A stretch of 64,000 nucleotides of DNA from Coriobacteriaceae bacterium (GTDB lineage: Bacteria; Actinomycetota; Coriobacteriia; Coriobacteriales; Coriobacteriaceae): contig JAUNDT010000003.1 of assembly GCA_030525945.1 (NCBI GenBank), forward strand, positions 137,774-201,773. Reading direction: 5' to 3'. Each line of letters begins with the position of its first letter. Position 1 is the first letter of the stretch. Positions 44,855-55,850 of the stretch are shown here, in pieces. The notes below the pieces were generated by a model, which saw nothing but the letters and a program-made list of their open reading frames with translations, was not told the origin of the DNA and made no database searches. A program made the position numbers and the translations under genes.

Positions 44855-47551
44855 ATGGCGAAGGTCCGTATTTCCACCCTGGCCAAGGAGTTCGGCATGA
44901 CGTCCAAAGAGCTCCTGGGTCACCTTGAGGAGATGAAGATCCCGGCTAAGTCCGCGTCTTCCAGCCTCGAGGATGCGTATGTGATGATGGTCAAGAAGAA
45001 CCTCGCTCCCGTGATCGAGGCCCGCGCCGCCGAGGTCGAGGCCGCCAAGCGCGCCGAGGAGGAGGCCGAGCGCGAGGCCGAGGCTGCCGCTGCCGCCAAG
45101 GAGGAGGCCGAGCGCCTTGCCGCCGAGGCCCGCCGCGAGGAGGAGCGCCGCCTGTCCCAGGAGGCCCAGGCTGCCGCCGAGGCCGCCCGCGCCGCCAAGG
45201 AGGAGGCCGAGCGCCGCGCCCGCGAGGAGGCCGAGAAGGCCGCCCGCGAGGCCGAGATGGAGGCCAAGCGCCGCGCCGTTCCCGCGAGCGACTCCGGCAT
45301 GCGCTTCCGCTCCCTGCTCGACCAGATCGCCGAGCAGGAGGTCGTCCTCAAGGAGAAGAAGGCCGCAGAGGCCGCTAAGCCCGCGAACGAGGGCCGCAAC
45401 GAGCGCGCGGGTCGCGGTGGCCGCCGTAACGACCGCAACGCCGCGTCCGCCGGCGACGCCCCGGCCCGTACGCGCCGTCGTAGCTCGTCCGCGCCGGCAG
45501 CCAATATGCCCGACAACTTCCCGCCGTCGCCCGACAAGGCCGCCAAGGGCGGTAAGAAGGGCCGCAAGGGCGCCGCTCATGAGACCCGTGAGGGCGAGGA
45601 CCGCTACGCACGCATGGCGCGCGAGGCGGAGGAGTACAGTCGCGAGAAGGTGCTGGCCGACGCCCGCGCCGCCGTTGAGGAGGCCTCCCGCGAGTCCTCC
45701 GGCCGCCGCAAGAAGCGCAAGGAGAAGCGTCAGGCCGAGGCCGAGCGTATCGCCGAGGAGCGCAAGATCGAGGAGGCTCTCGCGCAGGGCATCAACCCCG
45801 AGGACCTCGACGCCGTCAAGGTCTCCGAGGGCGTGACCGTCGCCGAGCTCGCGGAGGCGCTCGACGTCTCCGCCAACGACATCATCAAGCGCCTGTTCCT
45901 GCTGGGTACTCCGCTCACCATGACGCAGACCATGAGCAACGACCTCGTCGAGCTCGTGGCCGACGACCTGGGCCGCCAGGTGCGCATCGTCACGCCGGAG
46001 GAGGAGAACTCCTTCAGCTTCTATGACGCGCCCGAGGACCTCAAGAGCCGTCCGCCCGTGGTCACCGTCATGGGCCACGTCGACCACGGCAAGACGAGCC
46101 TGCTCGACGCCATCCGCCACACCAACGTGTGGAGCGGCGAGGCCGGCGGCATCACCCAGCACATCGGCGCCTCCGAGGTCACGATCAACGGCCGTCAGAT
46201 CACGTTCGTCGATACCCCGGGCCACGAGGCGTTCACCGCCATGCGTGCCCGCGGCGCCAAGATCACCGACGTCGTCGTGCTCGTGGTCGCCGCCGATGAC
46301 GGCGTCATGCCCCAGACCATCGAGGCTATCAACCACTCCAAGGCCGCCGGCGTGCCGATCATCGTCGCGGTCAACAAGTGCGATAAGCCCGAGGCCAACC
46401 CCGACAAGGTCCGCCAGATGCTCACCGAGTACGGCATCATCCCCGAGGAGTGGGGCGGCCAGAACATGTTCGTCAACGTGTCCGCCAAGAAGGGCCAGGG
46501 CATCGACGACCTGCTCGAGACCATCCTGCTTCAGGCCGACGTGCTCGAACTCAAGGCGAACCCCGACACCTTCGCGTCCGGCAACATCATCGAGGCCAAG
46601 CTCGATCGCGGCCGCGGCCCGGTTGCCACCCTGCTTGTCACCCGCGGCACCCTGCACGTGGGCGACACCATCGTGGCCGGCCAGAGCTACGGCTCCGTGC
46701 GCGCCATGCTCGACCAGCACGGTGAGCACAAGAGCGAGGCCCGTCCGTCCGACGCCGTCGAGATCTTGGGCCTCAACTCCGTGCCCGCCGCCGGTGACGA
46801 GTTCCGCGTGTTCGAGGACGCCCGCGACGCCCGCGACCTCGCTGAGCAGCGCGCCCTCAAGGCCCGCATCGAGGAGCAGAACAAGGTCAAGCACGTCACG
46901 CTCGAGACCCTGTTCGACGAGATGAGCAAGAACGAGCTCAAGGAGCTCAACCTCGTCGTCAAGGCCGACGCCCAGGGCACCATCGAGGCGCTCGCCGACT
47001 CCATCGGCAAGATGGACCAGTCCGAGGTCCGCATCAACATCATCCACTCCGCCGTCGGCGCCATCTCCGAGACCGACGTCACGCTGGCCGCCGCGTCCAA
47101 CGCCATCATCATCGGCTTTGGCGTGCGCCCGCAGGCGAAGGCTCGCGACGCCGCGGAGAAGGAGAACATCCAGATTAAGACCTACTCCATCATCTACAAG
47201 GCCATCGAGGACATCGACGCCGCCCGCATCGGTATGCTCGCGCCCACGGAGGAGGAGGTCCAGACCGGTTGCGCCGAGGTCCGCGACACGTTCCGCGTGC
47301 CCAAGGCGGGTCTCATCGCCGGTTGTATGGTCACCGAGGGCGAGATCAGCCGCGACGACAAGGTCCGCGTCGTGCGCGACGGCGTCGTGATGTTCGACGG
47401 CTCCTTCGGCTCCATGCGCCGCTTCAAGGACGACGTCAACGTGGTCAAGCGCGGCTACGAGTGCGGTCTGGGCATCGAGAAGTTCCAGGACATCAAGGTC
47501 GGCGACGTGCTTGAGGCCTATAAGATCGTCGAGGTTGCGAGGACTGAGTAA
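44855..47551 (+). CDS. infB: Translation initiation factor IF-2
   Basis: GTPase that delivers initiator tRNA to the 30S subunit. The 898-residue product has an IF2_N motif at the start ([12 protein letters not shown]), a long charged coiled-coil/disordered region rich in Ala, Glu, Arg (about 50-310), a second IF2_N, the G domain with GHVDHGKT (407-414), DTPGHEAF and [10 protein letters not shown], then domains II-IV. The ATG six bases after AGGTG is preferred over an in-frame GTG three codons earlier. It sits in the nusA operon. Confidence 0.97.
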   Translation: MAKVRISTLAKEFGMTSKELLGHLEEMKIPAKSASSSLEDAYVMMVKKNLAPVIEARAAEVEAAKRAEEEAEREAEAAAAAKEEAERLAAEARREEERRLSQEAQAAAEAARAAKEEAERRAREEAEKAAREAEMEAKRRAVPASDSGMRFRSLLDQIAEQEVVLKEKKAAEAAKPANEGRNERAGRGGRRNDRNAASAGDAPARTRRRSSSAPAANMPDNFPPSPDKAAKGGKKGRKGAAHETREGEDRYARMAREAEEYSREKVLADARAAVEEASRESSGRRKKRKEKRQAEAERIAEERKIEEALAQGINPEDLDAVKVSEGVTVAELAEALDVSANDIIKRLFLLGTPLTMTQTMSNDLVELVADDLGRQVRIVTPEEENSFSFYDAPEDLKSRPPVVTVMGHVDHGKTSLLDAIRHTNVWSGEAGGITQHIGASEVTINGRQITFVDTPGHEAFTAMRARGAKITDVVVLVVAADDGVMPQTIEAINHSKAAGVPIIVAVNKCDKPEANPDKVRQMLTEYGIIPEEWGGQNMFVNVSAKKGQGIDDLLETILLQADVLELKANPDTFASGNIIEAKLDRGRGPVATLLVTRGTLHVGDTIVAGQSYGSVRAMLDQHGEHKSEARPSDAVEILGLNSVPAAGDEFRVFEDARDARDLAEQRALKARIEEQNKVKHVTLETLFDEMSKNELKELNLVVKADAQGTIEALADSIGKMDQSEVRINIIHSAVGAISETDVTLAAASNAIIIGFGVRPQAKARDAAEKENIQIKTYSIIYKAIEDIDAARIGMLAPTEEEVQTGCAEVRDTFRVPKAGLIAGCMVTEGEISRDDKVRVVRDGVVMFDGSFGSMRRFKDDVNVVKRGYECGLGIEKFQDIKVGDVLEAYKIVEVARTE

Positions 47552-47557
47552 GTCGGC

Positions 47558-47652
47558 TTGTCCAGGCACCCCACCTTCGGGCGAACCCGGAGGCTTATGT
47601 ACGTCAGTACACCGCGCCTCCGCGTTCGCCCGAATCTGGGGCACCTGGACAA
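47558..47652. repeat. 95-bp giant hairpin after infB
   Basis: TTGTCCAGG at 47558 pairs with CCTGGACAA at 47644, and the pairing continues inward through CCCCA/TGGGG, TTCGGGCGAAC/GTTCGCCCGAA and CGGAGGC/GCCTCCG with only a few mismatches, giving a stem of about 37 bp. It starts six bases after the infB stop. It could end or stabilise the infB transcript, or be a mobile repeat. No second copy is in the window. Confidence 0.75.
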
Positions 47653-47806
47653 CCCTTTGGGTGCCGTACCCGACAAACCCTGCTTTGTCCGCATGGGGAG
47701 TACGGTTGTAACTGATAGAGCCTTTGTGGGTATACGAGAGGGCAACGTGTGAATGCGCACGTTGTCCTTTCGTGACCCGTACCGAATACCTGAAAGCTGG
47801 TGCACG

Positions 47807-48226
47807 ATGAAGCAGACGCCCATGACCCGCCGTTTGGGAGAGCAGCTGCGCGAGAAGCTCGGCTATATCCTGTTGTTTGAGATTTCCGATCCGCGCCTGG
47901 ACCTGGTCACGCTGACCGGCGTCGAGGTCTCCCAGGACCGTTCGTTCGCTCGCGTGTTCGTGAGCTGTGAGGGCGATCGCTACGAGGAGGTCCTCGAGGC
48001 GCTGAACGCCGCCAAGGGCCGCATCCGCAGCCTGCTGGCGCGCAGCCTCGATTGGCGCGTCACGCCCGAGCTCGCCTTCAAGATCGACCGCTCCACCGAT
48101 GAGGCGGAGGCGATCTCCCGTGCCCTTGAGAACGTCCCGGCGACGCTGTCCGTCGAGAAGGACGAGTTCGGGTATCCGGTTGAGCCGGAGGCCGTCGAGC
48201 AAGAAGAAGGTGTTGATGAGCAGTAG
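47807..48226 (+). CDS. rbfA: 30S ribosome-binding factor A
   Basis: Assembly factor for the 30S subunit, acting at helix 1 of 16S rRNA. The 139-residue protein has the KH-like fold blocks MTRRLGEQLREKLGYILLFEISDPRLD (in two parts), VTLTGVEVSQDRSFARVFVS and LDWRVTPELAFKIDRSTDEA. The acidic C-terminus is typical. The ATG at 47807 is six bases after a weak GGTG; the longer frame upstream lacks conservation. Its end overlaps the start of the next gene by 11 bases. Confidence 0.93.
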   Translation: MKQTPMTRRLGEQLREKLGYILLFEISDPRLDLVTLTGVEVSQDRSFARVFVSCEGDRYEEVLEALNAAKGRIRSLLARSLDWRVTPELAFKIDRSTDEAEAISRALENVPATLSVEKDEFGYPVEPEAVEQEEGVDEQ

Positions 48227-49229
48227 CACATCGCCCTGTTCGGGCCGAAGTACCACGCCCGACATGTGGGAGAGCGTCATCGACTTCGTCGAGGGCGCCC
48301 AAACTATCGCGATCTCGGGCCACACGAACCCCGACGGCGACGCGCTGGGGTCCGTGCTGGGACTGGGCCTGTCTATTCGCGCGCAGTTCCCCGATAAAAC
48401 GGTGGATTTCCTGCTCGCCGATAACGGCAGCATCCCGCGCGTGTATCGCTTTTTGCCCGGCTCCGACGAGCTCGTTCCCGCGATCGAGCGTTCCGAGCCG
48501 TACGACCTGTTCATCTCGGTCGACGTTCCCACGCTGGAGCGCCTCGAGGACTCAGCTGCGGTTGCCAAGCGCGCCCGCGGCCGCGTGGTGATCGATCACC
48601 ATCCCTCGCGCGAGGAGTTCGGCGATGTGACGGTGCGCGTGACGTCCGCGGCCGCCACCGCCGTGCTCGTGGCGGAGCTGCTCGACGCCGCCGGCTGGCC
48701 CATCACGCCCGACATCGCATCGTGCCTGCTTACCGGCCTTGTGACCGATACCGGGCGCTTCCAGTACCAAAACGCCAATCCTTCGGCGTTCGCCTGCGCC
48801 TCGCGCCTGGTGGATGCCGGCGCCCAGCCCGCCACGATCGCGCTCGAGGTGTACCAGAGCCAGCGTCTGGAGTACCTGCATCTCGAGTCGATTGTCATGA
48901 GCCGCATCGAGACGCGCGCGAACGGGCGCGTGGTGTTCAGCTATGCGTTCGCCGACGACCTTGCTGAGTGCGGCGTCAAGCCCGCCGAGTGCGATGGCCT
49001 CGTCGACATCGTGCGCCAGGTGGCGGGAACCGAGCTCTGCCTGTTTTTGCGCGAGGTCGAGCCGGGGACCGTGCGCGGCAACCTACGCTCCAAGGGCAAG
49101 CTCGACATCTCCGAGATCGCCGTCGAGCTCGGCGGCGGCGGGCATGCCGCGGCTGCGGGCTTCACCTTCCACGGGACGGTGGCCGAGGCGGCAGACGCGG
49201 TGCTGCCCAAGCTGGAGGCGCTGCTGTAG
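48216..49229 (+). CDS. nrnA: DHH-family phosphoesterase, NrnA-like
   Basis: Probable oligoribonuclease/pAp phosphatase that degrades nano-RNA or cyclic-dinucleotide products. The 337-residue protein shows HTNPDGDALGS (36-46), VDVPTLERL, the DHH motif (127-129) and the DHHA1 signature ELGGGGHAAAAGF near the C-terminus. AAGAAGGTG precedes the ATG, which lies inside the end of rbfA (11-base overlap), so the two are translationally coupled. The rbfA-nrnA-truB-ribF order is common in Gram-positive bacteria. Confidence 0.93.
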   Translation: MSSSTSPCSGRSTTPDMWESVIDFVEGAQTIAISGHTNPDGDALGSVLGLGLSIRAQFPDKTVDFLLADNGSIPRVYRFLPGSDELVPAIERSEPYDLFISVDVPTLERLEDSAAVAKRARGRVVIDHHPSREEFGDVTVRVTSAAATAVLVAELLDAAGWPITPDIASCLLTGLVTDTGRFQYQNANPSAFACASRLVDAGAQPATIALEVYQSQRLEYLHLESIVMSRIETRANGRVVFSYAFADDLAECGVKPAECDGLVDIVRQVAGTELCLFLREVEPGTVRGNLRSKGKLDISEIAVELGGGGHAAAAGFTFHGTVAEAADAVLPKLEALL

Positions 49230-49408
49230 GCTTGCGAGTCCCGCCTTCGACTGGTCACGGCTTGTGCGCTTCGCCGCGCTGGGACGCCGCTGTGTCGAGT
49301 CTTGGCGGGGGTCGGAGTCTCGGTATATCGGTCCTTGGAAGCAGGCTGAATCCGGGCACCTGGACCCTCGAGTGTCATTACTTCAAGCATCAATCTTGAG
49401 AGGAACCA

Positions 49409-50356
49409 ATGGCCAAAAGAAAGCCGAGCGAACTGAATCTGCTGCTTGCGGTCGATAAGCCCGTGGGCATCACCTCCCACGATGTGGTGGCGCAGGTGCG
49501 TCGCGCGCTCGGGGAGCGCCGCGTGGGCCACGCGGGCACGCTCGACCCGTTGGCGTCGGGCGTCATGGTGGTTGGCGTGGGCCAGGCAACGCGCCTGCTC
49601 GGCCGCGTCACCCTCGACCGCAAGTGCTATGTGGCGCGCATCGCCTTTGGGTGCGAGACCGCCACCGACGACGCTGAGGGCGAGGTCACGCGTATGGCAG
49701 AGGTGAGCGATGATGTGCGCTCCCCTATGTTTGCCCGGAGCCTGCTCAAGGATTTCCTCGGGGAGCAGGAGCAGGTTCCGCCGGCGTATTCGGCCATTTC
49801 GGTAGACGGCGTGCGCTCCTACAAGCGCGCCCGTGCGGGCGAGGACGTTGAGCTGCCCGCCCGTACAATCGAGGTGTTCGCCGCCGACCTGGTTGCCATT
49901 GACGAGGGGGACGGGACCGTGGTGTGGACCTGCGCGTTCGACGTGAGCAAGGGCACGTACATTCGCTCCCTGGCGCGCGACATCGGCCGCGCTGCGGGCT
50001 GCGCCGCCCATATCTGCGATTTGCGCCGCACCTCCTCGGGGTGCGTTTCGAGCGGCATGTGCCTGCGCATCGAGGACATTACGGTCGAGCGCGCGCATGA
50101 GAAGGCGCTGAATCCCGCCGCGGTGCTGGGCCTTCCGGTGAGCGAGCTGACCGAGCAGGAGGCCGAGTTCGTCAAGAACGGCCGCTCGATTTCGCGCGAT
50201 CGAGCATTGAAGGGTCAAGACGGCTTGCAGGCGAGCGACGCTGAGGGCGTTGCGCTCGCGTATCGAGGTGAGCTACGCGCCATAGGGCTGCCCCATGGCG
50301 GCTCGCTCGCCATGGATCTCGTATTCCCCCAGGGTATCGAAGGCGTGGGCCAATGA
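49409..50356 (+). CDS. truB: tRNA pseudouridine-55 synthase
   Basis: Makes pseudouridine 55 in the T-loop of tRNAs. The 315-residue product has LLAVDKPVGITSHDVV and the catalytic Asp46 in GHAGTLDPLASGVMVV, then KCYVARIAFG and a C-terminal PUA-like part. GAGAGGAA precedes the ATG. It follows a 179-base gap and overlaps ribF by four bases (ATGA), so the two are coupled. Confidence 0.96.
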   Translation: MAKRKPSELNLLLAVDKPVGITSHDVVAQVRRALGERRVGHAGTLDPLASGVMVVGVGQATRLLGRVTLDRKCYVARIAFGCETATDDAEGEVTRMAEVSDDVRSPMFARSLLKDFLGEQEQVPPAYSAISVDGVRSYKRARAGEDVELPARTIEVFAADLVAIDEGDGTVVWTCAFDVSKGTYIRSLARDIGRAAGCAAHICDLRRTSSGCVSSGMCLRIEDITVERAHEKALNPAAVLGLPVSELTEQEAEFVKNGRSISRDRALKGQDGLQASDAEGVALAYRGELRAIGLPHGGSLAMDLVFPQGIEGVGQ

Positions 50357-51405
50357 CGGATTGCGGTATTGGTGGGGGAGAGGCGCGGCTCAGGATGCCC
50401 GGCCCTGCTGAGCTTGAGCGCGATTTGCTGATCGCGACCGGCTCTGCGCGCGTAAGGGTCGTCGATGCCAGCGCTGCGGGCGAGGGCGCCCCCGTTCCCT
50501 GCGTTATCGCCATCGGCGCGTTTGACGGGTGTCATCGCGGGCACCAGGAGCTGCTCGCCCATGCGGTGCGCGATGCCCGTGCACGAGGCGTCGAGGCAGT
50601 CGCGGTGACCTTCAACCCCGATCCGGATGAGGTGCTGAGCCCCAATCCTGCCCGCAAGCTCATGACCGCCCAAGACCGTTTCGCCGCGCTGGCGGCGCTC
50701 GGCGCCCAAGTTGCCGTGGTGCCATTCACCCCCGAGCTTGCCGCCCTGGACCACCAGGCGTTTTTCGATGAGGTGCTCGCCCCCGCGCTCGATATCCGCG
50801 CCATTCACGTTGGGTCGGACTTTCGCCTGGGCGCGCGCGGCGCCTCGACGGTCGAGGTTATCCGCGAGTGGGGGGCCACGCGGGGCATCGAAGTTACGGG
50901 CCATGACCTGCTCACCGACGGCGCGCGTCCCATTACGGCCACGCGCATTCGGGCGAGCTTGGCCGCCGGCGCCATTGAACATGCCGCCCGCGAGCTCGGC
51001 CGTCGCCCCTTGGTGCGCGGGCGCGTGGGTCATGGGCGCGGCGAGGGCACGGGCATGGGATTTCCAACCGCGAACATCGCGGTGCCGACGGGCCTGCAGC
51101 TCCCGGCAGACGGCGTGTACGCGGGCTTCGTAGCGGTGGGGTGCGACGTGTGGCCCGCGGCGATCAACGCGGGCGTTCCCCCGATGTTCTCCGATTCGCC
51201 CGCTTCGGCGCACCTTGAGGCGAATCTGATCGGATATGAGGGCGATCTGTACGGAGCCCAGGTCGACGTGCTGTTTGATCGCCGCCTGCGCCCCTCGTGC
51301 TCCTTCGACTCGCTCGATGCGCTCATTCGCGCTGTTCAAAACGACATCGATGCCGTTCGCACGAACTATGGAGAGGAACCGGTGAGAATCGCGCGTGATT
51401 TCTGA
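50353..51405 (+). CDS. ribF: Bifunctional riboflavin kinase / FAD synthetase
   Basis: Converts riboflavin to FMN and FAD. The 350-residue product has an N-terminal adenylyltransferase domain with GAFDGCHRGHQEL (nucleotide-binding HRGH) and VTFNPDPDEVL, the linker ITATRIRASLAAG, and a C-terminal kinase domain with GEGTGMGFPTANIAVP and INAGVPPMF. It begins with about 45 residues before the usual family start; the ATG overlaps the truB stop (ATGA), which supports it. It overlaps dnaG by 11 bases. Confidence 0.95.
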   Translation: MTDCGIGGGEARLRMPGPAELERDLLIATGSARVRVVDASAAGEGAPVPCVIAIGAFDGCHRGHQELLAHAVRDARARGVEAVAVTFNPDPDEVLSPNPARKLMTAQDRFAALAALGAQVAVVPFTPELAALDHQAFFDEVLAPALDIRAIHVGSDFRLGARGASTVEVIREWGATRGIEVTGHDLLTDGARPITATRIRASLAAGAIEHAARELGRRPLVRGRVGHGRGEGTGMGFPTANIAVPTGLQLPADGVYAGFVAVGCDVWPAAINAGVPPMFSDSPASAHLEANLIGYEGDLYGAQVDVLFDRRLRPSCSFDSLDALIRAVQNDIDAVRTNYGEEPVRIARDF

Positions 51406-53476
51406 CGAAGACAAGAACAAAGTCCGCGACGCCACCGACCTCGTCGCGCTCGTTCAGGAAACCGTTGAGCTCAAGCCCCGCGGCAACACCGACCTGTGGG
51501 GTTGCTGCCCGTTTCATGGGGAGAAAACGCCGTCGTTCCACGTGATCCCCGCCACGCAGGTGTGGCATTGCTTCGGCTGCGGCGAGGGCGGCGATGCGTT
51601 CACGTACGTCATGAAGCGCGAGGGCCTGAGCTTCCCCGAGTCGATTCGCTATTTGGCCGACCGCGCGGGCATCGAGCTTGAGGACGACCCCGCCTTCAAG
51701 CGCAAGGGCACCAAGCGCAACCGCCTCATCGAAGTGTGCGAGGCCACGGCCGAGTTCTACCACACGCTGCTCATGCGCGGCAAGGACGCACGCGGGCGCG
51801 AGTACTGCAAGGGCCGTGAGCTTGATGCCGCCACCTGCAAGAAGTATCGCCTGGGATTTGCCCCGGGCAGGGGAGCGCTCGTTCGCCATCTGGGGGAGCT
51901 GGGCTTTAAGCCGCAGGAGATGATTGATGCGAACGTTGCCCTGCGCAACCGCAACGGCGGGCTGTCGGACCGCTTCTTCGACCGTGTGATGTTCCCCATC
52001 ATGGACGAGCAGGGCCGCTGCATCGCGTTCGGCGGGCGCGCGCTCGATAAGGAGAAGACGCACGCCAAGTACCTCAACAGTTCCGAGACCCCGATCTTCC
52101 ACAAGGGCAAGAACCTCTACGGCTTCAACTGGGCCAAAGACCACATCGTCGCCCAAAACGAGGTTATCGTGGTGGAGGGCTACATCAGCGCGATGAGCTG
52201 CTGGAAGGCAGGCATCGAGAACATCGTGGCGGTTTTGGGCACGGCGCTCACCGAGGCGCATGTCAAAACGCTCACGCGTTTCACCAAGAAGATCATCTAC
52301 ATGTTCGACGGTGACGCGGCGGGCCAAAAGGCGGCGCGCCGCGCGATTCAGTTCATCGAGAAAGACGACATCGACCTGCGTTGCGTGATTCTACCCGACG
52401 GACAGGATCCCGATGACTTCGTGCGCGCGAACGGCGGGGCGGCCCTGCGAGAGCTGTTGGACGGCTCGATTCCTCTTATGGACTTCGTGTTCGGCAAGCT
52501 GGAAGAGGAGAGCGACATTTCCACGCCCGGCGGCCGCGCCAAGGCGATGAAGTCCGCGCTCGAGCTTATTTACCCCCTGCGTACCAGCTATATGATCGAC
52601 GGCTACTACATGCAGATCGCCGATAGGCTCGGGCTTGACGTCGAGATGATTCGCTCCAACGCCGGCAAGGTGTTTCGAGAGGTGCAGCAGCGCGAGGAGA
52701 CGAATCTCCGCCGCGAGCAGCAGCGCGAACGGGCTCGTGCCGAGCGCGAGCATGCGGCAGGGGCGTCCGGGTCTGGGCTGCCGGGTGCATCCTGGCCGGC
52801 AGGTGAGCGCGTGCCGTCAGCTGCGGCTTCCGTCTCCACCGTCCCCGTGCCCGCATCGGCGTCCGCTCGCCCTGGCGAGTTCGCCGAGGAAGAGGTCCCG
52901 TACGATTACGTGCCGGTCTTTGACGAGGGTGAAGCGCCGGCTTCCGCGCTCGACGCCACCGCGTCCGTGCAGGACGAGGCGTTCGGCTTGAGCGTGCTTA
53001 CCGATTTGGAGCGTCGCCAGCTCGCCTGCGAGCGCGAGCTGCTCACCTTGCTCACGACCTTTCCCGATACGTTTCGCGCGTACGCGGACCGCATCACGGA
53101 GGTCGAGTGGGTCGACGGCCGCCACGAGACGATCGCATGGGCCGCACTCGCAACGCCCGAGGGCACGAGTGCCGCCGATGTCATGGCCGCCGCCCGCGCC
53201 GTGTGCCCCGAGGCGGCGCAGCTGGTGAGCGCAGGCATGATCTCCGCCACGAGCGCGCATCCCACCGAGACGAACATCGTGTTTTTACTCGACACGCTGG
53301 AGCTCTACACCGTCCGCCGCCGCACGAAGGCTGCGACGGCGCGCCTGCGTTCCGACGGCTCGCTGGGTGCCGAGGAGCGCCGCGCCCTCATGGTGCAGGC
53401 GAGCCAGGACACCGTGCGCGTGCGCGAGCTCGAACAGGCGGTTGAGGGTATCGCCGACCCGTTTAGACAGAATTAG
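51395..53476 (+). CDS. dnaG: DNA primase
   Basis: Makes RNA primers for DNA replication. The 693-residue protein has the CHC2 zinc finger (Cys38, His41, Cys59, Cys62), the RNA polymerase core with a TOPRIM domain (VVEGYISAMS, then YMFDGDAAGQKAARRA), a variable Ala/Ser/Pro/Glu linker (about 440-515) and a C-terminal helicase-binding region. The GTG start eight bases after GGTGAG overlaps the ribF stop. The pair dnaG-rpoD is the conserved core of the macromolecular synthesis operon. Confidence 0.96.
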   Translation: MISDEDKNKVRDATDLVALVQETVELKPRGNTDLWGCCPFHGEKTPSFHVIPATQVWHCFGCGEGGDAFTYVMKREGLSFPESIRYLADRAGIELEDDPAFKRKGTKRNRLIEVCEATAEFYHTLLMRGKDARGREYCKGRELDAATCKKYRLGFAPGRGALVRHLGELGFKPQEMIDANVALRNRNGGLSDRFFDRVMFPIMDEQGRCIAFGGRALDKEKTHAKYLNSSETPIFHKGKNLYGFNWAKDHIVAQNEVIVVEGYISAMSCWKAGIENIVAVLGTALTEAHVKTLTRFTKKIIYMFDGDAAGQKAARRAIQFIEKDDIDLRCVILPDGQDPDDFVRANGGAALRELLDGSIPLMDFVFGKLEEESDISTPGGRAKAMKSALELIYPLRTSYMIDGYYMQIADRLGLDVEMIRSNAGKVFREVQQREETNLRREQQRERARAEREHAAGASGSGLPGASWPAGERVPSAAASVSTVPVPASASARPGEFAEEEVPYDYVPVFDEGEAPASALDATASVQDEAFGLSVLTDLERRQLACERELLTLLTTFPDTFRAYADRITEVEWVDGRHETIAWAALATPEGTSAADVMAAARAVCPEAAQLVSAGMISATSAHPTETNIVFLLDTLELYTVRRRTKAATARLRSDGSLGAEERRALMVQASQDTVRVRELEQAVEGIADPFRQN

Positions 53477-53560
53477 GTCAGCTGTGTGCAAATTTTTGGC
53501 ATAAACGGGTATAGAACCGTGGTAAAGTAATGAATCCTATGTGCTAAGAAGGGAGCATCT

Positions 53561-54907
<1,347 letters not shown>

Positions 54908-54910
<3 letters not shown>

Positions 54911-55056
54911 GCTTCGCTGCTAGCACTATGGGCTGCTAGGCCTTCGTTGCCTGCGCTATCGACTGCTAGGTTTTCGTGGCATGCACCGCAGGCTGCTAGG
55001 CTTCTGCAGTTTGTACCGTAGGATGCTAGGTCCCCGTGGCGTGCGCCATTGACTGC
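54908..55056. repeat. Five 29-30 bp tandem repeats starting at the rpoD stop
   Basis: Units begin TAGG at 54908, 54937, 54967, 54997 and 55027 and mostly end in CTGC, with internal TTCG and a conserved CTGCTAGG junction. Unit 1 is 29 bases, the rest 30. The first TAG is the rpoD stop codon itself. The units are about half identical to each other, so the duplication is old. Confidence 0.8.
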
Positions 55057-55079
55057 TTGAGTTCCGTATGGACGAATTG

Positions 55080-55115
55080 AGCCCCGCACGGCATCACGAG
55101 CCGCGTGGGGCTTTT
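55080..55115 (+). terminator. Terminator downstream of rpoD
   Basis: AGCCCCGCACGGC pairs with GCCGCGTGGGGCT with one bulged position around ATCACGA, followed by TTTTGC. It is 170 bases past rpoD, beyond the tandem repeats, and its right arm overlaps the next tandem array. Confidence 0.75.
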
Positions 55116-55220
55116 GCATGGCTGTCGTGCTGCGTGGGTTTTTGTATGGATGGCGGGCTGTGCGGGATTGTGCATGACTGGCGGGCCGTGCGGGGTTATG
55201 CATGGGCTAACGGGCTGTCC
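55108..55220. repeat. Four 28-bp tandem repeats
   Basis: Units start at 55108, 55136, 55164 and 55192; the pattern is GGGNTTTTGCATGGCTGGCG then GGCTGTGC. The last is 29 bases. The first includes the T-run of the preceding terminator, so the array may have grown from that sequence. Confidence 0.8.
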
Positions 55221-55278
55221 TGGAAGTGCAATGGTGGTTTAAAGGGAGGCGGCCCTGGTCGAGCCAGTCCAACTTCAA

Positions 55279-55488
55279 CAAGTCGGCCCATCTTCAACGC
55301 GATTGTTCACTTTGCTTCCCAGCTAGATTAGCGTGCTGTTCAAATCGGCCCATCTTCAGCGTAACGCCCAGCATTGTTTTTCGCTCGGGTGGATCGCGTG
55401 GTCAAATCGGGTCATATTCAACCAAGGAGCTTGGCTTTACCATCACCGCCATGGTGGATAACGTGGCCAAAGCGGTTCATATTCAATC
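55279..55488. repeat. Four spaced CAAATCGGCCCATCTTCAAC-type repeats
   Basis: Copies begin at 55279, 55341, 55403 and 55468: CAAGTCGGCCCATCTTCAAC, CAAATCGGCCCATCTTCAGC, CAAATCGGGTCATATTCAAC and CAAAGCGGTTCATATTCAAT. Spacing is 62, 62 and 65 bases and the intervening sequences are unrelated. The layout superficially resembles a degenerate CRISPR array, but the repeats are too short and diverged. A set of protein-binding sites is possible. Confidence 0.65.
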
Positions 55489-55562
55489 TACGCGGTCATG
55501 ACCGTGGTGGCGTCGCGAAAAGCGGAGTAGGCCCTCGACCTAGAATCCATCTTCCTCCGAAC

Positions 55563-55850
55563 TTACGCCGCCTCACCCATCCAGTCCAGCTCCGTCAGCG
55601 CGGCGATCCTCGCCCTCGCGCGCTCAACCTGCTCGCCGCCCGGCTCGGGAATCGGGCCCGCGACCCGCTCCCACAGCGCCTCGATACCCGATGGGTCCAT
55701 GTACCTGCGGCTCGACCACTCCTCGCACGCCCCGCGGAACACTGCCTCCACCAGACTGACGAGCTCCGCTTCGGAGGGGAAGCTCTGAACTACCCTCGAC
55801 CTGCGCTTTATCTCCCTATCAAGTCGCTCCTGAACGTTGTTGGTGCGTAT
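55563..55850 (-). pseudogene. 3' remnant of an IS256-family transposase
   Basis: The last 95 codons of a Mutator/IS256-type transposase: IRTNNVQERLDREIKRRSRVV, then SFPSEAELVSLVEAV and EEWSSRRYMDP, the typical C-terminal block after the catalytic Glu region. The frame stops at TAA, and sequence upstream of Ile (55850) abruptly becomes the tex remnant on the other strand. The catalytic DDE residues and the left end of the element are missing, so it cannot move. No intact copy is in the window. Confidence 0.85.

Noticed and set aside
44765..48568. A 1267-codon minus-strand frame across infB, rbfA and nrnA
   Set aside because: High GC leaves antisense frames open. It has Val/Leu/Gly-rich low-complexity sequence and overlaps clearly conserved genes on the other strand.
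55279..55488. CRISPR array
   Set aside because: Repeats are about 20 bases, strongly diverged, only four in number, and no cas gene is present in the window.
55374..55850. An upstream extension of the tex frame to give a 266-residue fusion
   Set aside because: The extra codons are antisense to the transposase remnant and derive from repeats; no Shine-Dalgarno is present.
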